Origin: Desulfopila aestuarii DSM 18488 | Lineage (GTDB): Bacteria; Desulfobacterota; Desulfobulbia; Desulfobulbales; Desulfocapsaceae | Direction of reading: 5' to 3' | Length of the DNA: 58,892 nucleotides | Assembly: GCF_900143695.1 (NCBI RefSeq) | Contig: NZ_FRFE01000032.1 | Span: 1 to 58,892 of the forward strand | Shown: positions 8,498 to 17,058 of the stretch, piece by piece | Layout of the letters: each line of letters opens with the position of its first letter | Position numbering within the stretch: position 1 is the stretch's first letter | Notes under the pieces: generated by a model | Seen by the model: only the letters and a program-made list of their open reading frames with translations | Told to the model about the DNA's origin: nothing | Databases searched by the model: none | Program-made: the position numbers and the translations under genes

Positions 8498-9975
8498 CCT
8501 GTCACCGCCTTTACAAATTGCATCATGATATTGGGGAAAATGCCTATGATCACGGAAATTGTTGCTGCGATAAGAATTGGAATCAACATGGCCAGGGGGG
8601 CCTCTTTGATTCCTGTAAATACTTCACCTTCCGGACGACTGCCGAAAAAGGCCCTATAGGTGACTGGTGCGAAATAGGCGGCATTCAACAGGGTACTGGC
8701 GAGCAGAATGAGGAGAATGCCAATTTGGTGGGCCTCTATGGAGCCTACCAGCAGATTCCACTTGGTGATAAAGCCAGCCACAGGCGGTGCGCCTATCATG
8801 GAGAGTGAGGCAATAGCGAAGGCCCCGAAGGTAAACGGCATGGTTCGGCCGAGCCCTTCCATTTCAGATATATATTTTTTATGTGTGGCGACGTAAATGG
8901 CGCCGGCGCAAAAGAACAGGGTGATTTTGGAAAAGGCGTGATTGACGATATGGATCAGGCCGCCTTCCACTCCGGATGGGGTCAGGAGTGCCACACCCAG
9001 AATGATGTATGAGAGCTGGCTGACCGTTGAGTAGGCCAGTCGAGATTTCAGGTTGTCTTTCGACAGCGCAATCACCGAGGCCATAATGATGGTGAAACCG
9101 ACAAAATAGGCGGTTGGGATGCCAAGGTTGAAGGCGTCCATGATATTTACACCAAAGACGTAGAGCATGGTCCTGGTGGTGCAGAAAACACCGACCTTGA
9201 CAACGGCCACGGCATGGAGCAATGCAGAGACTGGCGTGGGCGCAACCATAGCGCCCGGCAGCCAGTGATGAAACGGCATGATACCGTTCTTGGCAAAGCC
9301 GAACAGGCAGAACACATACAGCATGGTGACTACCCAGCGGTTGACATCATCTGGGAAGATACCAGTGTTGATATTGGTGGCAAAATCAAGGGTGCCGGTC
9401 AGAACGTATATGAGGATCATTGCCGGCAGCAAAAAGGCCTTGGCGGTAGTGGTCAGATAGACAATGTATTTTTTTGCACCCTCATAGCCCTCTTCATCCT
9501 GATGGTGGGCGACGAGTGGATAGGTGCAGACAGAGACAACCTCATAAAAAAGATAGAGAGTAAAGAGGTTGTTGGAAAAGGCAACACCGATGGCGCCGAA
9601 AATGGCCAGCGCAAAACAGGCGTTAAACCTGGTCTGGGCATGTTCGTTCAGGCCCCGCATATACCCCATCGAGTAGAAGACCGCGATGGTCCAGAGTGAG
9701 GAAGCGACGAGCGCGAATATCATCGACATTCCATCGGCGCGTAACGTCACCGAGACTCCGGGCAGGAGGTTGAACATGTTGAACATCAGTATCTTGCCAG
9801 CCAACACCTTGGGGATCATGGTGCAGACGGTGATAAAGAGCAAGATGGAAGAGACCGAGGAAATGCCTTCGCGGACGTTTTCCTCCTTCCCTCTGAACAT
9901 AACTCCTAAAGTACCGATCAGGGGGATGAGCAGGGCTATGAGCAGCGCCGGTGAGTGTACTGTAGTATGATCCAT
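8494..9975 (-). CDS. Additional antiporter-like subunit (MrpD/NuoM type) of complex I
   Basis: A 493-residue polytopic protein of the proton-conducting transporter family, closest in style to MrpD or Na+/H+ antiporter subunit D. Glu145 (YLFYEVVSV), Lys229 (FAKNGIMPFHHWLP) and Lys260 (AVVKVGVF) retain the TM5, TM7 and TM8 channel residues. It lacks the C-terminal lateral-helix tail of NuoL. It follows nuoK by 17 nt and overlaps the small membrane protein gene. With the NuoL-like, NuoM and NuoN proteins this makes four antiporter-like subunits in one operon, one more than in standard complex I. Confidence 0.9.
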   Translation of the reverse strand: MDHTTVHSPALLIALLIPLIGTLGVMFRGKEENVREGISSVSSILLFITVCTMIPKVLAGKILMFNMFNLLPGVSVTLRADGMSMIFALVASSLWTIAVFYSMGYMRGLNEHAQTRFNACFALAIFGAIGVAFSNNLFTLYLFYEVVSVCTYPLVAHHQDEEGYEGAKKYIVYLTTTAKAFLLPAMILIYVLTGTLDFATNINTGIFPDDVNRWVVTMLYVFCLFGFAKNGIMPFHHWLPGAMVAPTPVSALLHAVAVVKVGVFCTTRTMLYVFGVNIMDAFNLGIPTAYFVGFTIIMASVIALSKDNLKSRLAYSTVSQLSYIILGVALLTPSGVEGGLIHIVNHAFSKITLFFCAGAIYVATHKKYISEMEGLGRTMPFTFGAFAIASLSMIGAPPVAGFITKWNLLVGSIEAHQIGILLILLASTLLNAAYFAPVTYRAFFGSRPEGEVFTGIKEAPLAMLIPILIAATISVIIGIFPNIMMQFVKAVTG

Positions 9976-9992
9976 GCCAGCTGGTTCCTTTC

Positions 9993-10319
9993 TTAGCCTT
10001 TAAGTTTGACAACATCCTGGGCATCAATCGACCTGTAATGCCGGTAAATCGCGATAACTATACTGAGACCGATGGCTGCCTCGGCGGCGGCTATGGCCAT
10101 GATAAAGAGCGCGAATATTTGCCCGGTTGCTGGGTCTGGAGCGGTAAAGCGGTTGAAGGCCATGAAGTTGAGCGAAGCGCCAACGAGGATCATCTCCCCG
10201 GCGATAAGCATGCCGATAAGGGTCCGTCGGGTGATAAGTCCATAAACACCCATCCCGAAAAGAAGGGCACCGACCAGAAGGTATGCTTGAAGACTGTTGT
10301 AGAGGGTAAGTATTGACAT
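9993..10319 (-). CDS. nuoK: Complex I membrane subunit K
   Basis: A 108-residue protein with three membrane helices, the standard NuoK size. The second and third helices carry the conserved glutamates (IAGEMILVGASLNFMAF and AAAEAAIGLSIVIA) that are part of the central proton path. The start ATG overlaps the end of nuoJ by one base, indicating translational coupling. Confidence 0.96.
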   Translation of the reverse strand: MSILTLYNSLQAYLLVGALLFGMGVYGLITRRTLIGMLIAGEMILVGASLNFMAFNRFTAPDPATGQIFALFIMAIAAAEAAIGLSIVIAIYRHYRSIDAQDVVKLKG

Positions 10320-10843
10320 CAGCTTTTCCTCCCTTCACGTGCGATGACCAGGGCCCCGATAATCGAGATGAGCAGGACGATGGAAACAAGCTCAAAGACC
10401 ATGGAGTAGTCGGTCAGTAACTGAGTGCCGATAATTTTAACCGAGCCGTCGTTGACCTTTGGCTCGTCGCCCCACATGGTTTTGAGGGCGATGAGGGCAA
10501 GGCCGACGGTGAGAAGAGCTGCGGTGATAAAACCGAACGGGCCGGAAAGTGCGTTAATCGGACCATGTTGGGAAGATTGCTCGGGATCAGCGAGCATGAT
10601 GGCAAAGGAGATGGTCACCGCCACGGCGCCGACATAGATCAGTACCTGCATCATTGCAACGAAGGGTGAGTTGAGGAAATAGTAGAGCGCGCCTACGCCG
10701 ATGAAGCAGATCATGAGGCCGGCAACGGCGCGAACAAGTCGTTCGGAATTACAGGCGATGATGCCGCCGGCAATGGTGATAGCGATGGTGAGCAGGAAAA
10801 TCAGCCCGACAAGGCCATCCGCGCTGAAGAGAGACGGGTTCAT
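10319..10843 (-). CDS. nuoJ: Complex I membrane subunit J
   Basis: A 174-residue polytopic protein. The LIYVGAVAVTISFAIML segment is the NuoJ signature, including the pi-bulge helix involved in coupling quinone reduction to proton transfer. It overlaps nuoI by 4 nt (ATGA) upstream and abuts nuoK downstream. No anomalies are seen. Confidence 0.96.
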   Translation of the reverse strand: MNPSLFSADGLVGLIFLLTIAITIAGGIIACNSERLVRAVAGLMICFIGVGALYYFLNSPFVAMMQVLIYVGAVAVTISFAIMLADPEQSSQHGPINALSGPFGFITAALLTVGLALIALKTMWGDEPKVNDGSVKIIGTQLLTDYSMVFELVSIVLLISIIGALVIAREGRKS

Positions 10844-11280
10844 GAGTTTCGGTCCTCCAAACGTTTCAGAAGATCAAAGTAAAAATCTTCTTTTCTGGTG
10901 CTTGCCAGGTTGTATTCCTTGGAAAACGTCAATGCATCGAAGTTGCATGCTTCCACGCAAGAGCCGCAGAGCGAGCATCTGGTAAAGTCCAGCTGGTAGC
11001 TGGTGAGCACCTTCTTCTTTGATCCTTCCGGCTTTTCCCCATCAAGGGTGATGCAGTCGGATGGGCAGGCGCGCTGGCAGGCCATGCAGACAATACATTT
11101 GGGTTTACCCTCTTCATCTTCGATAAGCTCGACATGACCACGATACCTGGCGGGCATCTCGATTGTCTCGTAGGGGTAGGGCATGGTTACAACGGGCTTG
11201 AAGAATTCCTTGAAGGTGATTCCCAGGCCGACGAACAGGCTCCAGAGTCCCTGAAAAATTTCGCTGAAATAGGCACCCAT
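10840..11280 (-). CDS. nuoI: Complex I 2x[4Fe-4S] subunit I
   Basis: A 146-residue ferredoxin-like subunit with two complete CxxCxxCxxxC motifs: Cys62, 65, 68 and 72, and Cys102, 105, 108 and 112. These bind clusters N6a and N6b and pass electrons towards NuoB. An N-terminal amphipathic stretch (residues 1-30) probably lies on the membrane. Since the operon has no NuoE, F or G, NuoI is the likely docking surface for the electron donor, for example ferredoxin or another soluble carrier. That last point is inference. Confidence 0.96.
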   Translation of the reverse strand: MGAYFSEIFQGLWSLFVGLGITFKEFFKPVVTMPYPYETIEMPARYRGHVELIEDEEGKPKCIVCMACQRACPSDCITLDGEKPEGSKKKVLTSYQLDFTRCSLCGSCVEACNFDALTFSKEYNLASTRKEDFYFDLLKRLEDRNS

Positions 11281-11281
11281 C

Positions 11282-12286
11282 TTAAAATACCTTCAGTAGT
11301 CCTGCGGTAAGCAGCAGGTTGAAAAGAGAGATCGGAATAAGGATTTTCCAGGACAGATTTAAAAGACCGTAGATCGTTGTCCGCGGAAATGTCCAGCGAA
11401 TCCATATGAATGTGGCAATAAGAATGTAGATCTTAAGCAGGAACCAGACCACGCCTGGGATGAAGCCAAGAAAGGGCAGAGGGGGATGCCAGCCACCAAG
11501 GAACAGGATGGTGGTGAGGCAGGAGCCGATGACGATATTGGCGTATTCGGCCATGAAGAACAAGCCAAAGCCCATGGAACCGTATTCGATGTGAAAACCT
11601 GCCACAAGTTCACTTTCTGCCTCACCGAGGTCAAAAGGCGCCCGATTGGTTTCGGCAAGAGTGCAGGTGAAAAAGATGAGAAACGAGAAAGGCATCAGGA
11701 GGTTATGTGAATTCGTCAGCAACGGGAAGATGTTCCAGTGAAGGATCGACGGACCCTGTTGCCGGACAATCTCCATGAGGTCCATGGTGCCTGTCATGAG
11801 AACAATGGTAATCGCCGTAATAAGCATGGGGATCTCATAGGCAACGGCCTGGGAGACTGAGCGTACGGCAGACATCATTGCGTACTTATTACGCGAACTC
11901 CAGCCGGCAAAGAGCAGGGCCATGGAACCGCTGGAAGCAAAGGCAAAGATCATCAACAACCCCACGTTCATATTGTGGGCGACAATCATTTCGGAGAAGG
12001 GGATGGTGACAAAACTCATGATAGCCGGAAACATTGACAGCACCGGAGCCGCGACAAAAAGGATCTTGTCGGCGCCGCCCGGTATTGTGAGCTGTTTGGC
12101 CATCAGTTTCAAACCGTCAAGAGGCGGCTGGAAAAGACCAAATGGGCCATTGATATTTGGGCCGGGGCGGCGTTGGATACGACCCGCTCCCCTCCGCTCT
12201 GCCCAGACCAGATAGGCAGCGTTTAGCGCGGCAAAGGCGATGGCCACAACCACCGCGAAGATGACATTTAATAGAGTTAAGCTCAT
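11282..12286 (-). CDS. nuoH: Complex I membrane subunit H
   Basis: A 334-residue polytopic protein. The signatures RRGAGRIQRRPGPN near the N-terminus and ETNRAPFDLGEAESELVAGF in the middle are those of NuoH, which forms the quinone entry site with NuoB and NuoD. It is directly followed by nuoI (1-nt gap) and lies 10 nt after nuoD. Confidence 0.97.
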   Translation of the reverse strand: MSLTLLNVIFAVVVAIAFAALNAAYLVWAERRGAGRIQRRPGPNINGPFGLFQPPLDGLKLMAKQLTIPGGADKILFVAAPVLSMFPAIMSFVTIPFSEMIVAHNMNVGLLMIFAFASSGSMALLFAGWSSRNKYAMMSAVRSVSQAVAYEIPMLITAITIVLMTGTMDLMEIVRQQGPSILHWNIFPLLTNSHNLLMPFSFLIFFTCTLAETNRAPFDLGEAESELVAGFHIEYGSMGFGLFFMAEYANIVIGSCLTTILFLGGWHPPLPFLGFIPGVVWFLLKIYILIATFIWIRWTFPRTTIYGLLNLSWKILIPISLFNLLLTAGLLKVF

Positions 12287-12296
12287 AATTTCATCC

Positions 12297-13415
12297 TTAC
12301 CTGTCGATCTCAGGTATAACGAGGTCGAGGCTGCCCATGAAGGCGAGGGCGTCCATGATCATCATACCGGTACACGTTTCATCGAAAAGGTGCATGTTGG
12401 AGTAGGTCGGGGAGCGGAGCTTGAGTCGATAGGGCGTTTTGCCGCCATCGCTGACCAATCTGACCCCAAAGCTGCCCCTGGCAGTTTCGACAGCCTGGTA
12501 GTAGTCGCCGGCGTTCGGCTTGATAATCTTGGGTGCCTTGGCTGGCATGATGGGGCCATCAGGCAATTTGTCCAGAGCTTGCTCAACAATTCGGAGTGAC
12601 TGCTCAATTTCGGCCATGCGTACATTGTAACGGGCCAGGGAGTCACACTCATGAAATACCGGGATATCGAAGTTAAACTCGGGATATACAGAATAGGGCT
12701 CGTTTTTCCGAACGTCGAAATTGATACCTGAACCCCTGGCGACTGCGCTGGAAGCACCGTACTTTCGACAAACCTCCTTGCTCAGGAAGGCATTGCCCTC
12801 AAGACGCTTTCTGAAGATAACGTTGCCGGTAACCAGCTTTTCGTATTTCGCCATCGATTTGCGCATGCGCGGGATGAAGCGGCGTGCGGCGGCGATGAAC
12901 TCGTCGTCGATATCATTATAGAGGCCGCCGAAGCGGAAATAGCAGTAGGTGAGTCGTGAACCTGTTACCGATTCCATCATGTCGAGGATATATTCACGAT
13001 CCTGAAGGGCATACATTAGCGGACTGAAACCACCCAGGTCCATGACAAAGGCGCCGAACCAGAAAAGATGCGAGGCGATCCGGTTCAATTCGACCATGAT
13101 GACACGGATGTACTCGGCACGCTCGGGCACTTCGATGCCGGCTGCTTTTTCCACGCAGAGGACATGACCATGACAGTACCCCATGGCCCCGAGGTAATCC
13201 ATGCGGCTCAGGTTCATCAGAAACTGTGGGTAGGTCTTGAGTTCCCCCATCTTTTCGTGCATGCGATGGATATAGCCAATGACTGTTTCGGCTTCCACGA
13301 TATATTCGCCGTCCATGCGCATCTTGACCCGGAGAACGCCATGGGTTGCCGGATGTTGCGGACCTACGTTTACGACAAATGTTTCGTCCGGCCGGAGCTC
13401 TATAGGTTTACTCAT
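12297..13415 (-). CDS. nuoD: Complex I 49-kDa-type subunit D
   Basis: A 372-residue subunit related to [NiFe] hydrogenase large subunits. The HPATHGVLR motif near residue 20 contains the quinone-site histidine, and the C-terminus ends in the typical LDLVIPEIDR. It is a separate NuoD, not a NuoCD fusion as in E. coli. Its ATG overlaps the nuoC stop codon (ATGA). Confidence 0.97.
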   Translation of the reverse strand: MSKPIELRPDETFVVNVGPQHPATHGVLRVKMRMDGEYIVEAETVIGYIHRMHEKMGELKTYPQFLMNLSRMDYLGAMGYCHGHVLCVEKAAGIEVPERAEYIRVIMVELNRIASHLFWFGAFVMDLGGFSPLMYALQDREYILDMMESVTGSRLTYCYFRFGGLYNDIDDEFIAAARRFIPRMRKSMAKYEKLVTGNVIFRKRLEGNAFLSKEVCRKYGASSAVARGSGINFDVRKNEPYSVYPEFNFDIPVFHECDSLARYNVRMAEIEQSLRIVEQALDKLPDGPIMPAKAPKIIKPNAGDYYQAVETARGSFGVRLVSDGGKTPYRLKLRSPTYSNMHLFDETCTGMMIMDALAFMGSLDLVIPEIDR

Positions 13416-13945
13416 GGTTTGAAGTCCTTTCGAAGTGGGTGGAAATCTGCATCCTCGGGAAGCAGCAACGGGATCAGATGCGGATGGCCTTCAAATTTGA
13501 TGCCGAAAAAGTCATGGGTCTCACGCTCATGCCAATTGGCCCCGGCATAAATACCGGTGATGGTTGGTACCTGGGGATTGTCTCTGGGGACGCGGGTGCG
13601 AATGACAACCCGGCAGACCTCAAAGTCGTAACGACTGAAATCGTAGATCACTTCGAACTCACCTTCTTTGATCCAGTCGACACCCGTGATAGTCTCGATG
13701 AAGAACTCGTTCTGGTCAACGATGTTCACGGCATCAATGAGCTGGTCGACGGCAACCTGGGCATCCAGATGATATCCATGCACAGCGTAGTCTCGCTCGA
13801 TAACGCCGTTTGGTCTCGGACCAGCTTCTTTTTTTGGGGCCTTGTCGGCTTCTTCAGTCTCTGGCGAGGCAGGGATTTCCTCGACAGCAGCTGCAGGTTC
13901 AGGAAACAGTGCCTGCAGGGCCTTCTTGGTAGTTTCTGCAATCAT
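13412..13945 (-). CDS. nuoC: Complex I 30-kDa-type subunit C
   Basis: A 177-residue subunit. I place the start at the ATG at 13945, which has GGAG nine bases upstream; the longer frame starting with TTG at 14044 overlaps nuoB and has no binding site. Residues about 15-50 are a Pro/Glu/Lys-rich linker, and the conserved NuoC domain follows, including the ERETHDFFGIKFEGHPH signature. It anchors the peripheral arm to NuoD and NuoB. Confidence 0.93.
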   Translation of the reverse strand: MIAETTKKALQALFPEPAAAVEEIPASPETEEADKAPKKEAGPRPNGVIERDYAVHGYHLDAQVAVDQLIDAVNIVDQNEFFIETITGVDWIKEGEFEVIYDFSRYDFEVCRVVIRTRVPRDNPQVPTITGIYAGANWHERETHDFFGIKFEGHPHLIPLLLPEDADFHPLRKDFKP

Positions 13946-14001
13946 TTGCTGTTGCTCCGAAGGTGCTGATAAATAGAGCGCAGGTCGGCGACCTGGACGC
14001 G

Positions 14002-14529
14002 TTACGATCTGATCGATGCCTCGGGGTCTTTCCAGCGTTTCCAACCGGAGACTTTATGTTCCAACTCAATTATGCCCTGAAGGAGAGCTTCTGGTCGAGG
14101 CGGGCAGCCGGGGACGTAAATATCGACCGGCAGAAATTCGTCAGCGCCAAGGACAATGGAGTACTGCCCCTCGAAAGCAAACGGGCCGCCGGAAATGGCG
14201 CAGTTGCCCAGGGCCATAACCCACTTGGGTTCAGGCATCTGGTCATACAGCGTTTTGATACCAGGCATCATCTTTTTGGTGATGGTGCCGGCGACAATCA
14301 TGACATCACTCTGACGGGGCGAGGGGCGAAAAACCTCGGCTCCGAAACGCGACATGTCAAAGCGGGCGCAACCCGTAGCCATCATTTCAATGGCGCAGCA
14401 GGCAATGCCGAATGTCAGGGGCCAAAGTGAATTGGCCCGGCAGATGTTAATCAGTTTGTCAGCTGCGGCAAACTGAACTATTGAAGAAGGTACTGGTTCG
14501 TTTATCGTAGGTATGTTCTGCGCTCCCAC
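14002..14529 (-). CDS. nuoB: Complex I N2-cluster subunit B
   Basis: A 175-residue subunit. Cys44, Cys45, Cys110 and Cys142 match the four ligands of the terminal [4Fe-4S] cluster N2, which reduces the quinone. The start is a GTG at 14529 with GGGAG seven bases upstream, and it overlaps the end of nuoA by 28 nt. Confidence 0.96.
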   Translation of the reverse strand: MGAQNIPTINEPVPSSIVQFAAADKLINICRANSLWPLTFGIACCAIEMMATGCARFDMSRFGAEVFRPSPRQSDVMIVAGTITKKMMPGIKTLYDQMPEPKWVMALGNCAISGGPFAFEGQYSIVLGADEFLPVDIYVPGCPPRPEALLQGIIELEHKVSGWKRWKDPEASIRS

Positions 14530-14924
14530 TTAAATACTCCCTTTATCCATGCGTAGACGACCGCCAATGTAAGAATACCGACAAATAGCACAATTTCGAT
14601 AAAATCCCGGAAAGAAGAGGCAAACAATTCAGAATTGTAGGCTACTGCAACCGGAAAGAGGAAGAGCACGTCAACATCGAAAGCAAGGAATATGAGGGCA
14701 TAGAGATAAAACACTATACCGTAGCGAATCCAGCTGTCGCCGATAGGATCCATACCACATTCGATATACTGCTCTGCCTTATTGTTGATCTGGCGGGTTT
14801 TCAGGGGCATTAAGAGGTAGACAATTGCAATGGGGCCGAGGGCGAAGGCGAGACCTCCGAGGGTAAAAGCAGTGACCCAGAGAACGTTGTCACGATACAA
14901 AAAATCGGTGAACTGTGACTCCAT
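14502..14924 (-). CDS. nuoA: Complex I membrane subunit A
   Basis: A 140-residue, three-helix subunit and the first gene of the operon. The [11 protein letters not shown] loop and the [13 protein letters not shown] helix are NuoA hallmarks; the loop lies near the quinone site. AAGGA is placed before the ATG. The promoter at 15011-15039 lies about 90 bp upstream. Confidence 0.96.
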   Translation of the reverse strand: MESQFTDFLYRDNVLWVTAFTLGGLAFALGPIAIVYLLMPLKTRQINNKAEQYIECGMDPIGDSWIRYGIVFYLYALIFLAFDVDVLFLFPVAVAYNSELFASSFRDFIEIVLFVGILTLAVVYAWIKGVFKWERRTYLR

Positions 14925-15010
14925 GGCAAAAGTCCTTTGGCTTGGGGATAGCTATGTGAATCGATAAAAAATCAATTGAATATCATGCTCAAGCAAATTG
15001 AACGTTTAAA

Positions 15011-15039
15011 TGTATAGGAAATTGAAAACACAATGTCAA
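15011..15039 (-). promoter_or_regulatory. Promoter of the complex I operon
   Basis: On the minus strand a perfect TTGACA (15034-15039), a 17-bp spacer and TATACA (15011-15016). It drives nuoA and leaves a leader of about 80 nt. It lies in the intergenic region shared with the divergent LysR gene. Confidence 0.82.
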
Positions 15040-15065
15040 CAACAATTTATCGATCTTTCCCAATA

Positions 15066-15098
15066 CCACGACGTGGCTGTTTTTGGAAACATGGTTTC
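15066..15098. promoter_or_regulatory. Two palindromes between nuoA and the LysR gene
   Basis: CCACGACGTGG (15066-15076) and GAAACATGGTTTC (15086-15098) are near-perfect palindromes between the two divergent promoters. They are candidate regulator binding sites, plausibly for the adjacent LysR protein, though neither is an obvious T-N11-A box. Confidence 0.4.
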
Positions 15099-15121
15099 AC
15101 CGTGTTACAGTTTGAAAAAAC

Positions 15122-15149
15122 TTGAGAATCCTGTAATTCATGCTATGAT
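15122..15149 (+). promoter_or_regulatory. Promoter of the LysR gene
   Basis: TTGAGA (15122-15127), a 16-bp spacer and TATGAT (15144-15149). Downstream, at 15173-15185, is the palindrome GATGATTATCATC, well placed for autoregulation. Confidence 0.55.
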
Positions 15150-15210
15150 GAGCGTGCCTACTAAAAAAAAAAGATGATTATCATCAATCCGACTGAATCC
15201 AAAAGAACAG

Positions 15211-16185
15211 ATGTCTATAACATTACGACAATTAGAGATTTTTATCGCGGTGGCTGAGACTGCCCAGGTGACGAAGGCGAGCAAAAAATTGTTCGTGACC
15301 CAGTCTGCAGTGAGCATGGCCCTGGCGGAACTGGAAAATCAACTGGGTGGCTCCCTTTTTGACCGACATGGACGGAGTCTTCTGCTGAATGCCCGGGGAC
15401 GCTATCTCCTCCCGCTGGCGAAGGATATTACGTGTCAGGTATCAAATATAGAATCCATCATGTCCGAGCGCAACGATACGCTTCAGGGACGGATCGATGT
15501 GGTGGCCAGTACCACGTTGGGTAATTATATTCTTCCATACCTTATCGGCGCATTCAAGCGGGTGCACCCGCGAGTGCACGTCAATATGCTGGTTCACAAC
15601 ACCAAAAATGCCGAACAGTTGGTGATGGATGGTTCCTGTGATGTGGGATATGTTGAAGGTCTGCTTGGTAAAAACGCGGAGTTGAAGGTTCGACCCTGGT
15701 TTCAGGATGAGCTGGTCATTCTCTGTGGGCCGACTGATCCTATGGCTCACAATGAGTATTTTGATCTTGAAACCGATTTGACAGAGAAAAAGTGGATCAT
15801 GCGTGAACCCGGTTCAGGAACCGATGCCACTTTCCGCGAAAAGATGCGTGATTATCTCGACAAGATCAATGTGGTCATGGAGATGGGGCATCCGGAGGCG
15901 ATCAAGCGAGCGGTCGAGTCAGGCGCTGGTATTGCCTGTCTTTCCAGTCTCAGCGTGTGCAGGGAAACAGAGCATGGCTGGATAAAGACCTTGAAGATTA
16001 AAGGGCTTGATATGAAACGTCAGCTCAAGATTATTCAGCGAAAAGACAAAGAACTGACCGATGAGCTGGCCGAGTTTATGAATTTTTGCGACGTGATGAA
16101 TGATTGCAAGGAAGACAGGGTATGTCTCTCATCGCCCTGGAAGTTGCAGTCGTTGTTGGCACGGCAATCGGCGCAAAAGCGTTAA
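15211..16185 (+). CDS. LysR-family transcriptional regulator
   Basis: A 324-residue LysR regulator. The N-terminal winged helix-turn-helix covers residues about 4-62 (TLRQLEIFIAVAE...VTQSAVSMALAELE), and a periplasmic-binding-protein-like effector domain follows to about residue 300. It resembles the YeiE/CysL branch. The gene is divergent from the nuo operon, with paired promoters and palindromes between them, so control of nuo is a reasonable guess. The inducer cannot be deduced. Confidence 0.92.
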   Translation: MSITLRQLEIFIAVAETAQVTKASKKLFVTQSAVSMALAELENQLGGSLFDRHGRSLLLNARGRYLLPLAKDITCQVSNIESIMSERNDTLQGRIDVVASTTLGNYILPYLIGAFKRVHPRVHVNMLVHNTKNAEQLVMDGSCDVGYVEGLLGKNAELKVRPWFQDELVILCGPTDPMAHNEYFDLETDLTEKKWIMREPGSGTDATFREKMRDYLDKINVVMEMGHPEAIKRAVESGAGIACLSSLSVCRETEHGWIKTLKIKGLDMKRQLKIIQRKDKELTDELAEFMNFCDVMNDCKEDRVCLSSPWKLQSLLARQSAQKR

Positions 16186-16213
16186 CGGGGTAATAATCTA
16201 GACCGAAACTATC

Positions 16214-16247
16214 AAACGATGGGTAGCGAGTCAGATATCCATCGTTT
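16214..16247. terminator. Bidirectional terminator between the LysR gene and truA
   Basis: Arms AAACGATGG (16214-16222) and CCATCGTTT (16239-16247) form a 9-bp stem between two convergent genes, the right arm overlapping the truA stop codon. Confidence 0.55.
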
Positions 16248-17031
16248 ACTGCAATTGCTCGGTATCTCCGTAGAGCACCTTCCTGAGTTTAAGGCCGTGG
16301 GGTGGCGCAGTGGCGCCCCCCGCATTCCGGTTTTTGGCCAGCAACGCCTCTCTGAATTCCTCAATACTTCTTTTTCCCATTCCCACTTCTAATAGCGTTC
16401 CTACGATGTTGCGAACCATGTGTCGCAGAAATCCCTCGCCGATGATCGTGACGATGAGGTGGTCAGGTGTGGTCTCTTCTATCTGCGCAGTGGTGATGGT
16501 GCGGATCGCGCCTTTTCGGGATGGTTTGTCTTTTTCCCGTGATCCGGCATTTTCAAAGGTCGAGAAGTCGTGGGTTCCGAGTAGGATCTTCAAGCTCTCA
16601 TGCATGCTTGGCAGGTCAAGGGGTATGGGGACGTGCAGGCTGTAGAGCCGTGCCAGTGGCGGCATGACCTTGCCGGTATAGAGATGGTATTCGTAGTGCT
16701 TGCCTGCGGCAGAGAATCGTGCATGAAAATCAGGTGAAACCTCATCCGCAGCCAGGACACGGATGGCATAGGGAAGCATTGAGTTCAAGCCTTTTAAAAA
16801 CGCGCTGCAGGTGATCCTTGAGGTGGTGAAAAAATTGGCCACCATCCCCTCTGCGTGAACCCCGGCGTCGGTTCTGCCTGCACCATGCAACATGATTTCA
16901 TGATTGGTCATCCGGGCGAGACACTTTTCAATCTCGCCCTGGATGGTGATATCATGTTTCTGACGTTGCCAGCCGTTGAAGTCGGTGCCGTCATAGGCGA
17001 TGATCAGCCTGATATTACGATCTGCTACCAT
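16246..17031 (-). CDS. truA: tRNA pseudouridine(38-40) synthase
   Basis: A 261-residue protein. The catalytic aspartate Asp55 lies in the motif GAGRTDAGVHA. The family isomerises uridines 38-40 in the anticodon arm of many tRNAs. It follows argC by 27 nt on the same strand. The ATG at 17031 has only a weak binding site, so expression may depend on coupling to argC. Confidence 0.96.
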   Translation of the reverse strand: MVADRNIRLIIAYDGTDFNGWQRQKHDITIQGEIEKCLARMTNHEIMLHGAGRTDAGVHAEGMVANFFTTSRITCSAFLKGLNSMLPYAIRVLAADEVSPDFHARFSAAGKHYEYHLYTGKVMPPLARLYSLHVPIPLDLPSMHESLKILLGTHDFSTFENAGSREKDKPSRKGAIRTITTAQIEETTPDHLIVTIIGEGFLRHMVRNIVGTLLEVGMGKRSIEEFREALLAKNRNAGGATAPPHGLKLRKVLYGDTEQLQ

Positions 17032-17058
17032 GACGTAAATGAATTTTACAGGCTGGCA

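Noticed and set aside
9214-9699. 161-codon open frame opposite the MrpD-like gene
   Set aside because: Its composition is that of an antisense frame of a membrane protein gene, without recognisable domains.
13439-13969. Long open frame opposite nuoC (176 codons)
   Set aside because: It is a shadow of nuoC: no binding site, no family resemblance, and the opposite strand is clearly coding.
13946-14044. N-terminal extension of nuoC from a TTG start
   Set aside because: It overlaps nuoB and has no binding site; the ATG at 13945 has a good one and gives the normal NuoC length.
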